DNA of 7,389 bases from contig JAFAGE010000085.1 in the NCBI GenBank assembly GCA_023423015.1, positions 1 to 7,389 on the forward strand. The letters are read 5' to 3'. The stretch is from Bacteroidota bacterium (GTDB lineage Bacteria; Bacteroidota; Bacteroidia; Chitinophagales; Chitinophagaceae). Under the pieces are notes generated by a model. It saw nothing but the letters and a program-made list of their open reading frames with translations. It had not been told where the DNA came from and ran no database searches. Every line of letters begins with the position of its first letter. The first letter of the stretch is position 1. The translations under genes and the position numbers were made by a program. Of the stretch, positions 1-6,159 are shown piece after piece.

Positions 1-509
1 AGACACAGCGATTCATGAAAAGATCCGTGACATATTGCTCCATCGCCAAAAAATGCAACAGCAACTCCCTTGTTCCTTTTAACCGTAGCACTGATGCCCA
101 GTCCAACGGCAAGAGGAATACCACCACCTACAAGACCATTCGTTCCAAACAATCCATCTTTAGATGAGTAGATGTGCATTGATCCTCCCCTGCCGCCATT
201 AGTGCCCGTCGATTTACCATATAATTCAGCCAGCATCTCTTTTGCTGAAACACCCTTGGCAAGTCCATGCCCATGACCGCGGTGCGTACTGGTTATCCAG
301 TCCGTGGGTTGAAGGTTATCGCAGACGCCTACCGACACGGCTTCCTGTCCCACACATAAGTGTATGAAGCCGGGAATTTCTCCTTTACGATAATTCTCCT
401 GAACAGCCAGCTCGAACTTTCTTATCGCCAGCATCCGTTCATACAGCCGCAGAACATTCGTTTTGTCTTTAGATAAAATATTTTCGGCCGTTGTCAATTC
501 TTTTTCCAT
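1..509 (-). CDS. Thiamine-diphosphate E1 alpha subunit, acetoin/pyruvate dehydrogenase type (N-terminal part, cut by window edge)
   Basis: I translated this by hand from the ATG at 509-507; 169 codons are open to the window edge, so the C-terminal half is missing. It resembles the E1 alpha subunit of 2-oxo acid or acetoin dehydrogenase complexes, which decarboxylate or cleave a keto substrate on thiamine diphosphate and pass the acyl group to lipoamide. Visible family motifs are PGFIHLCVGQEA (residues 46-57), THRGHGHGLAKG (75-86), GGRGGSMHI (105-113), GTNGLVGGGIPLAVG (122-136) and the start of the cofactor motif, GDG (155-157), followed by HGSFHESL. The second half of that motif lies outside the window. 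The GFIHL...THRGHGH pattern is closer to acetoin dehydrogenase (AcoA-like) than to branched-chain E1, but I cannot fix the substrate. It starts 12 bases after the preceding hydrolase gene, with no Shine-Dalgarno sequence. An E1 beta subunit or an alpha-beta fusion is expected beyond the edge. Confidence 0.88.
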   Translation of the reverse strand, partial: MEKELTTAENILSKDKTNVLRLYERMLAIRKFELAVQENYRKGEIPGFIHLCVGQEAVSVGVCDNLQPTDWITSTHRGHGHGLAKGVSAKEMLAELYGKSTGTNGGRGGSMHIYSSKDGLFGTNGLVGGGIPLAVGLGISATVKRNKGVAVAFFGDGAICHGSFHESLC

Positions 510-521
510 TTTTAGTTCGGA

Positions 522-1322
522 TTAAGCAACCGATGCTTTAGTATTCGAATAGATAAAATGTTCACCAGGAGCCATCACTTTCGCTTTAATATTTTCAGGA
601 AACCTTGAGGCCTCTTTAAGGAAAGTAGCGGGATCACCAGCGCCGTTTTCGGAAACGTGTTCCAGGAACATCCAGTAATGAGAAGGAATAACAATTTTGG
701 GCTTTATCTCAAGTGCCAGGTTGCAAGCTTCTTCAACATTCATATTTCCATACTGCCCATTTATTGGTGCAATCAGAATGTCTATTGGCGACTTCAATGA
801 AGCAAGTATTTCCTGTACGCGCAACGCAGTATCTCCCGCATGATATATCCGGATGCCATCTACTTCGATGAAGTATCCTACAGCTTCAGGAGCAAGATCG
901 CCATGGTCTGCATAAATAGCGCGTATCGAAATTTCATCTGTATGAAAATCATCGCCATCTCTCAATACACGATATCTTTCCGTTGGTAGGCCCAGTTCGT
1001 CCAGCAATGCTTTACAATCGGGGGCTATTATAAACATCGTTGACGGATTCTTCACAACAACAGGCATAGTATCCGGATCCAGGTGATCTGCATGGTGGTG
1101 AGTTACCAGATATAAGTCGGCTTCAACTTCTTCTGCTCCCAATACGGCAGGAATCATCCGTTTGAATCCAAACAGCCGTTCGCATGCGTTCGATAAATAC
1201 GGGTCTATAAATATTCTTTTGCCTGTTGAAGTCTTAATGCAAAACCCGGCCTGTGCTATAAAAAACAAGGCAATTTCCTTCGCTCCCGGATGCACATTTC
1301 TGATCGTTTCTGCAAACCTCAT
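522..1322 (-). CDS. UlaG-like metallo-beta-lactamase-fold hydrolase, possible sugar-lactone lactonase
   Basis: This complete 266-residue protein has the metal-binding set of the metallo-beta-lactamase superfamily: FIDPYLS with Asp40, HHHADH at 75-80, His140, HAGDT at 161-165 (Asp164) and PSHYWMF with His215. There is no signal peptide, so it should be cytoplasmic. The order and the PSHYW ending resemble UlaG, the L-ascorbate-6-phosphate lactonase, and related broad metal-dependent hydrolases. Sitting directly after a sugar-dehydrogenase-like gene, it could open the lactone that such an enzyme makes; that role is inferred from context, and phosphodiesterase or other hydrolase activity remains possible. 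The ATG at 1322 lies 18 bases after the SDR stop. An upstream ATG at 1332-1330 is in another frame and stops after four codons. The leader is A-rich without a Shine-Dalgarno sequence. The stop is TAA, 12 bases before the E1 gene. Confidence 0.9.
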   Translation of the reverse strand: MRFAETIRNVHPGAKEIALFFIAQAGFCIKTSTGKRIFIDPYLSNACERLFGFKRMIPAVLGAEEVEADLYLVTHHHADHLDPDTMPVVVKNPSTMFIIAPDCKALLDELGLPTERYRVLRDGDDFHTDEISIRAIYADHGDLAPEAVGYFIEVDGIRIYHAGDTALRVQEILASLKSPIDILIAPINGQYGNMNVEEACNLALEIKPKIVIPSHYWMFLEHVSENGAGDPATFLKEASRFPENIKAKVMAPGEHFIYSNTKASVA

Positions 1323-1340
1323 AGACTTTTCATTTTTTGT

Positions 1341-2162
1341 TTAAAGACCATCAACGTATCCTTTTCCCAGACGCAGGCCCATATCGTTAAACCCATCGCT
1401 GAACGACATCCACGAAGTGGTACCGCCATCAACAACAATTGTTTGTCCCACGATATAACGCGACTCGTCGGAAGCAAGAAAAATTGCCGCATGAGCCACA
1501 TCCAAAGGTTTACCAGGAAATCCACAGGGAATCAATTTTCCAAGATCACTCATGTCGTCGGTACCTGCAGCCTTAAAATGGTTTTCGACCGGAACTGCAC
1601 CCGGAGCTATGGCATTGATCCGTATACCTCGTGGTGCCAATTCCACGGCTAACTGCCGCGTGTATGCGATTATAGCTCCCTTGGTTCCTGCGTAAACAGA
1701 ATGACCTTTATATGCGCGTAATCCATGCACTGAGGAAAGGTTGATCACATTACCACCGCCCTGAGCCAGCATTCCCGGCAACAACGTTTGAATGATAAAA
1801 AAAGGTGAACGCACGTTTACGTTGTAAAGCGTGTCGAATTGTTTTGGTGTAACCTGCTCAAATGCCGATGTCATCGTGATGCCCGCATTGTTCACGAGAA
1901 CATCAACACCACCCAGAAAGTCAGAAGCATCATTCGCAAGGCCTATGGCATTATTCACGTCAATAAGGTCTGCCTTGATTACTTTCGTTTTTCGCCCCAT
2001 CTTCTTAATTTCCTCCACGGCAGAAGTAGCTCCGCCTTCGCTGTGGGCATAGTGCAACACCACATCTGCGCCCTGCCTGGCAAATTCCAACGCAATCTCG
2101 CGGCCTAATCCGGTTCCGGAACCTGTTACCAATACCTTTTTGCCTTTCATTTTTTCACTCAT
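1341..2162 (-). CDS. Short-chain dehydrogenase/reductase, glucose 1-dehydrogenase-like
   Basis: This complete 273-residue classical SDR has the nucleotide-binding TGSGTGLG at 13-20, NNAG at 91-94, an active-site Asn at about 116, catalytic Ser144 (NLSSVHG), and Tyr157 and Lys161 in the unusual form YAGTK instead of YxASK. It also has INAIAPGAV at 182-190 and the C-terminal VDGG at 244-247. It should be a cytosolic NAD(P)-dependent oxidoreductase. The SSVHG and overall pattern resemble bacterial glucose 1-dehydrogenases, which oxidise an aldose to its lactone, and the following lactonase-like gene fits this. SDR substrates are poorly predictable, so a ketoreductase or an aldonate dehydrogenase is also possible. 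About 26 residues follow VDGG, a longer tail than in most classical SDRs. The start lies 12 bases after the TAA that ends the full mutarotase frame, without a clear ribosome binding site. Met5 is an alternative start. Confidence 0.92.
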   Translation of the reverse strand: MSEKMKGKKVLVTGSGTGLGREIALEFARQGADVVLHYAHSEGGATSAVEEIKKMGRKTKVIKADLIDVNNAIGLANDASDFLGGVDVLVNNAGITMTSAFEQVTPKQFDTLYNVNVRSPFFIIQTLLPGMLAQGGGNVINLSSVHGLRAYKGHSVYAGTKGAIIAYTRQLAVELAPRGIRINAIAPGAVPVENHFKAAGTDDMSDLGKLIPCGFPGKPLDVAHAAIFLASDESRYIVGQTIVVDGGTTSWMSFSDGFNDMGLRLGKGYVDGL

Positions 2163-2174
2163 AGAATTTATCAG

Positions 2175-2297
2175 TTAGATTGTAATTTGAACATACCAGC
2201 GGTATTCTCCTGAAGCCTTTAATGTAGATACCTGGCCGTATTCTTTCGCACGGTCGGGCCGGTCGTAACACACCGTACATGGCTCGATAAACACGTT
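2175..2297 (-). pseudogene. Orphaned C-terminal 40 codons of the mutarotase gene, beyond an in-frame TAG
   Basis: Directly after the TAG at 2300-2298, the same frame stays open for 40 codons to a TAA at 2177-2175. The translation begins NVFIEPCTVCYDRPDRA and ends GEYRWYVQITI. This is what the C-terminus of aldose 1-epimerase-like proteins looks like: an EPxT segment carrying the catalytic glutamate, then a final strand with a G-E-x-x-W pattern. Including it gives a 307-codon gene, a normal family length, ending 12 bases before the SDR gene. That matches the tight spacing of the rest of the operon. Without it there would be an isolated 135-base gap. It has no start codon of its own that would make a sensible protein, so it is either a remnant, or is translated by readthrough, or the stop is a sequence error. 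Confidence 0.85.
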
Positions 2298-3098
2298 CTA
2301 CAAACCATCCCATCCGTTTTCGTTCATCAGTATCCCGAGGTAAGGCACTTCCCCGGAAGGAAACTGCACCTCAATATGTTCACCACCTGGATATTCGAAG
2401 CGGCACCAACCATTTTTAAGCTTATTTTGAAAATAGTATTTTTCGAACCCCCTGGTTGCTGGGCTTCTGCTTATATCGCCCCGGTAATATGCTCCATCAT
2501 TCCCTGCGAACATTGGCCAGTCGATGCTGTCCCCGAATTTGCGTGGACCATTCGTGAGAATACTAATAGCTTCTTTACAATCTTCCGGAACAACAATCCT
2601 GCAACCTTCCTCCATGTTGATCATAAAATGTCCTGCCCATAAAAAATCGAAGTCGTTATCACTTTCATTTACCAGTCTGTAGTCTATTCTTATTGTTCTG
2701 TTTGCAGTTAGTGTTATTGATTTTTCAAGACGGTAAGGAAACCGCACCCCTTTTACCATCATATACAAAATGCCACCCTCTAACCGGTACTCCCAGGGCA
2801 ACGACCACACTTCGCCATGATCGGCCATCTTTACTCCATTCCAGGGGAGTTGATTGCACATGCATTCGTCTATTGTAGGGAACATGTCGTCGAACCCGCT
2901 GCATTCGCCTTCTACATAACTTCCATCAAATGGCTGGTCGCGATAAATATCATTCGGACGTTGCACGAGAAATTCGAATCCGCTGTTCAGGTTAATCAGC
3001 GATACGAGTTTGCCTCCGGGATCGGGGAGAAATTCGGCACGAATACTTCCGTTGTCCAGCACGATGCTGTTCTTGTTCTTATAGCGCGAATTCATCAT
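2298..3098 (-). CDS. Aldose 1-epimerase (galactose mutarotase)-like protein, cut short by an in-frame amber codon
   Basis: Read from the ATG at 3098, this gives 266 residues before TAG at 2300-2298. Family features are PGGKLVSL (27-34), GFDDMFPTID (68-77), DHGEVWSLPW with His94 (93-102) and LWAGHFMIN with His157 (153-161). The two histidines match the mutarotase active site, and the fold should be the galactose-mutarotase beta-sandwich. No signal peptide is seen. These enzymes interconvert sugar anomers, which suits a gene between a hydrolase and a sugar dehydrogenase. The third catalytic residue, a C-terminal Glu, lies past the TAG (FIEPCT, codon 272), so the 266-residue product should be inactive or misfolded. 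An ATG at 3170 would add 24 residues overlapping the GH2 gene; they do not look like family sequence. I prefer 3098, one base after the GH2 stop, or the adjacent ATG at 3095. The sugar acted on is unknown. Confidence 0.82.
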   Translation of the reverse strand: MMNSRYKNKNSIVLDNGSIRAEFLPDPGGKLVSLINLNSGFEFLVQRPNDIYRDQPFDGSYVEGECSGFDDMFPTIDECMCNQLPWNGVKMADHGEVWSLPWEYRLEGGILYMMVKGVRFPYRLEKSITLTANRTIRIDYRLVNESDNDFDFLWAGHFMINMEEGCRIVVPEDCKEAISILTNGPRKFGDSIDWPMFAGNDGAYYRGDISRSPATRGFEKYYFQNKLKNGWCRFEYPGGEHIEVQFPSGEVPYLGILMNENGWDGL

Positions 3099-3099
3099 T

Positions 3100-6000
3100 T
3101 TACCTCGTGTATCCAATTTTTTTGAGTGTAGTAGTAAAATCGGCGGGAAGCTTCTCCACGGGTTGACCAATATTTTTGCCTGCGTAATTCAAAATATTAA
3201 TCAGCAGGCGGTCTGCCGCGGGGTCCACGTTTAAATTAGGTACAATATTCAGCGTATTTACGATAAAAACTCCCTTCGCAAAATTCCAGACACCCAGGTT
3301 AACTCCGGAACAATATGTGTGGCTGATACGTGTAGATCCGCTGATCGTTTCCTGGGGATAATCCAGAGGAGTACTGAGTTCAGAAAATGTATGTGCAGGT
3401 TTGGCGCGCCCGGTATACTCCTGCGATAATGCCTGTAACGAAATTATATTCCGGAAATATTTATAGTCGAACATGCCACCTTCATGGATGCCTTCCATTA
3501 AAGGATGTTTTTTCGCCCATCGATCGGCCCGGTAATATCCGGCAACATGATCCATCGGCTCCATGCGACCTCTGTTCTCCAACGGAATCCATCCTGTATT
3601 ATCAGCATGTCGTTTAAAACTTTCCGGGGTTAAAAAAACAACTGTGCTTCCGCCCGCCAGATGCTGTGCTACATTGATCATACTTACACTGTCCTGTTCC
3701 TGCTTTCCGCTCAGCAGAATTAAATGTCTTTTTGAACGGGAAGCTTCTTTGAGAGATATTGATTTTATTCCTTTATTGGCCAACCATAATGTCAATGCAG
3801 GATCCTCACCAGACACTACAACTTCTTTAGGGGCCTGCTGCATTGCCCACGGCCCGGTAACATAGAATTCGGTTTTCCCTCCCATGGCGGTCGCCCCGCG
3901 ATCAAGAGTGGCGAGTAAATGATATTTTCCCGATCCGCCGTTAATCTGAACCGTTTCGTTGAGTATTTCCTGCACAAACGGGGCTTCTTTTCCATCGCGG
4001 TTTTCCGGAATTACGACATCCACTTTTTTAGTGTATACAGCTTTATGATCGGGTCCTGTTATCTGAATAGTTGCAGGATATGTGCCGGCACTCATCTTAT
4101 CGAGATTGGAAAAGGAAACGCGAACGTTTACACTACCACCAGAATAAATACTGTGTGGTTCGGTTGCCACGCACCATCGAACCGGACTATTGGCAAGAAG
4201 TAATGAACCGAGTAATTCAGGCTTTAATTTTCTGAAATTCGTAGCCACACTTTCACCCATGCTGTAATCCGCAACCCCGTTGGTTGGGGTGTAAGCAACC
4301 ACCGACGGATTTGAACGTATAGCGGCCTCTCCCGTTTCCCTGATTGAAGATGCGGTAGTGTATGCATCGTGAATATAGTCTTCCGGCCGCGTCCACATCT
4401 GCGATAAACCAAAGCGTTTCCAATCGGCAAGAAATTTATCATACTGCCTTTTGAAATATCGGGCATCATCTGAGTTTTCTTTTCCGTGCATCTGGTAATC
4501 TCCCAACTCAGACGGAAGATTGATCGGAAAACAAAGTCCGCTTTCACTGATATATACTTTCTGGTCAGACTGATGATTTTTTCCCGACAACAATTCCAGC
4601 GTTTTCGCGCTGTATGGAATCCATACATATGGATGCCAGTCTTTCAACTGGCTTTCTGCCACGTCCCAGGTTTCTGATCCCGGGCTACTCATACTTCCGA
4701 TTTCCTTGATTTCATCGAAGCGGCCACTATTCTGGATCATCAGTCGCGTAGGATCGAGTTTGCGGAGTTCAGGGAGAAGTTCTACTGCTTTTCTGAATAC
4801 ATAACCATCTTTATTTTCATTCAACGCTCCCCACATTACAATGGCAGGATGATTTCGATCGCGCCGGATCACCTCAGAAAGGGACCTCTCAAATCGTGCG
4901 AGGATGGAGTCTTTAATACTTGCCGGACGATCAATATCATATCCTCCGAATTCCCCCATCTGCCAGGAACCATAATGTTCCTGGTGAACAAGAAGCCCCA
5001 GCTCGTCGTAAATGTCCATCACCCGTGGATTAGCACAACCAAACGGGATGCGCACAAAGTTCATCCCAAGGGCTTTGATGTTCACCACGTCGCGCCGCAG
5101 CATATCCTCGTTTAAGGGCATGCTGTATGTAGCCGGATAATGGGTACTGAAATTACAACCAATCAGAAAAATTCTCTTGCCATTGAGTCGGTAATACCCA
5201 TTTTCAAATCTGAAGTCCCGAAAACCAAATCGAACTGCAAATTCATCGGAACAAGAAGAAGACGGCGACATTGCGGCGGTAACGCGGTAAAGATTTGGAT
5301 CATCCGGGCTCCACAGTTTGAAGTCCGGGATATTTATTTCCACCACAAGCACATTCGAACCTGATGCGAGCGTGGCATGTTGTTTCTTTGCAGTTACGAG
5401 TGTGCCCGTTCTTGAATCGTTGACCCTGACCAGAACCGGTACATTGATACTGACTTTACCCGTATTCTCTATTTCTATTTTCAACGAAACCTTACCTGTT
5501 TTCCAATCCGGCATGGCAAATATATCCGTAACCCGAGTGGCAGGAACGTGCATCAAATTTACATTGCCGGTAATTCCCCCGGAATTATATACCGCGTTGC
5601 TGGTATAAGGATGATGTTTTAAACTCGACGCAGTTTCTTTTAACGAAACGTCATCGATGGGAAAATAGTCGGGATTTAGTACTCTTACTACAAGCACATT
5701 CTTTGCTCCATGCTTTATTGCCTTGCTCACATCTATTTCGAAAGGCGTTTCTAACCCTGCATGTTTACCTACAAATATTCCATTCATCCATATTTCAGCG
5801 GCATAGTCTACTGCTTCAAACCTGATGATCGTCCGTGCAGCCTGCTTATTTTTCAATGGTGCCCGGAATTCGCGCCAGTACCATACCACACCATGGTAAT
5901 CCGGGAAAATATCCTGAATTACCCAGGGCACCCTGGTTATCCGGGAACCAGCTGCCGGCGGACCTTTGAACCATTGCTGCTGTTTGCCGGTGTTTGTAGA

Positions 6001-6141
6001 ATCCACAACTATTCGCCATTCATTGCTGTTAAGCGAAATGGTTGATGTGCATACCAGCGTACTGTCTTCATTGGGAATGCCAGTTGCGTGAGCGTAGAAG
6101 AAAAATAGCAAGGCACATATGTTGATCATCATTTTTTTCAT
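3100..6141 (-). CDS. Secreted glycoside hydrolase family 2 enzyme with GATase-like C-terminal region
   Basis: This complete 1013-residue protein is a retaining beta-glycosidase of the GH2 type. An N-terminal signal peptide (KKMM, a hydrophobic run at 6-16, likely cut after AHA or ATG near 19-21) has no lipobox, so it should be periplasmic or secreted. Domains in order: a jelly-roll sugar-binding domain (about 40-200, with AEIWMNGIFVGKH at 115-127), an Ig-like sandwich (about 200-305), a TIM barrel (about 306-610, from FGFRDFRF), another beta-sandwich (about 655-765), and an alpha/beta region (about 770-1000) with LLSGK and GGSTVVFLTPE that resembles the GATase-like domain of beta-galactosidases. 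The acid/base is probably Glu442 in RDRNHPAIVMWGALNEN. The nucleophile candidate is Glu533 in VYISESG. Galactosidase, glucuronidase or another specificity cannot be decided. The start lies 18 bases after the upstream gene, and the mutarotase start follows its TAA by one base. Confidence 0.92.
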   Translation of the reverse strand: MKKMMINICALLFFFYAHATGIPNEDSTLVCTSTISLNSNEWRIVVDSTNTGKQQQWFKGPPAAGSRITRVPWVIQDIFPDYHGVVWYWREFRAPLKNKQAARTIIRFEAVDYAAEIWMNGIFVGKHAGLETPFEIDVSKAIKHGAKNVLVVRVLNPDYFPIDDVSLKETASSLKHHPYTSNAVYNSGGITGNVNLMHVPATRVTDIFAMPDWKTGKVSLKIEIENTGKVSINVPVLVRVNDSRTGTLVTAKKQHATLASGSNVLVVEINIPDFKLWSPDDPNLYRVTAAMSPSSSCSDEFAVRFGFRDFRFENGYYRLNGKRIFLIGCNFSTHYPATYSMPLNEDMLRRDVVNIKALGMNFVRIPFGCANPRVMDIYDELGLLVHQEHYGSWQMGEFGGYDIDRPASIKDSILARFERSLSEVIRRDRNHPAIVMWGALNENKDGYVFRKAVELLPELRKLDPTRLMIQNSGRFDEIKEIGSMSSPGSETWDVAESQLKDWHPYVWIPYSAKTLELLSGKNHQSDQKVYISESGLCFPINLPSELGDYQMHGKENSDDARYFKRQYDKFLADWKRFGLSQMWTRPEDYIHDAYTTASSIRETGEAAIRSNPSVVAYTPTNGVADYSMGESVATNFRKLKPELLGSLLLANSPVRWCVATEPHSIYSGGSVNVRVSFSNLDKMSAGTYPATIQITGPDHKAVYTKKVDVVIPENRDGKEAPFVQEILNETVQINGGSGKYHLLATLDRGATAMGGKTEFYVTGPWAMQQAPKEVVVSGEDPALTLWLANKGIKSISLKEASRSKRHLILLSGKQEQDSVSMINVAQHLAGGSTVVFLTPESFKRHADNTGWIPLENRGRMEPMDHVAGYYRADRWAKKHPLMEGIHEGGMFDYKYFRNIISLQALSQEYTGRAKPAHTFSELSTPLDYPQETISGSTRISHTYCSGVNLGVWNFAKGVFIVNTLNIVPNLNVDPAADRLLINILNYAGKNIGQPVEKLPADFTTTLKKIGYTR
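3103..3106 (-). promoter_or_regulatory. Shine-Dalgarno-like GAGG before the mutarotase start
   Basis: GAGG sits in the last codons of the GH2 gene, 4 bases before the first ATG (3098) and 7 bases before the second ATG (3095). It is the only clear Shine-Dalgarno-like site before a start in the window. The spacing slightly favours the second ATG. Together with the single-base gap after the GH2 TAA, it supports translational coupling and argues against the far upstream ATG at 3170. Confidence 0.45.
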
Positions 6142-6159
6142 GTTCCGGATCTGTTGGGG

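Noticed and set aside
1290..1652. 120-codon plus-strand frame opposite the SDR and MBL genes
   Set aside because: It is antisense to two well supported genes and its translation has no family character; other plus-strand frames were rejected for the same reason.
2163..2297. A 135-base intergenic region that might hold a promoter or small RNA
   Set aside because: Most of it is the continuation of the mutarotase frame with clear family sequence, leaving only 12 bases between genes.
2298..2300. Organism-wide reassignment of TAG to an amino acid
   Set aside because: Only one in-frame TAG is seen in about 7 kb of coding sequence and nothing else supports a changed code; a point mutation or error is more economical.
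3099..3170. Upstream ATG at 3170 as the mutarotase start, adding 24 residues
   Set aside because: It would overlap the GH2 gene by 71 bases, the added residues do not look like family sequence, and a GAGG plus ATGATG sits right at the GH2 stop.
4224..4628. 134-codon open frame on the minus strand inside the GH2 gene
   Set aside because: It lies out of frame within the TIM-barrel coding sequence, which is continuous and conserved; its translation shows no recognisable domain.
5517..5524. TATATTTG on the minus strand, matching the Bacteroidota -7 consensus TAnnTTTG
   Set aside because: It lies in the middle of the GH2 coding sequence with no gene start just downstream; a chance match is the simplest reading.
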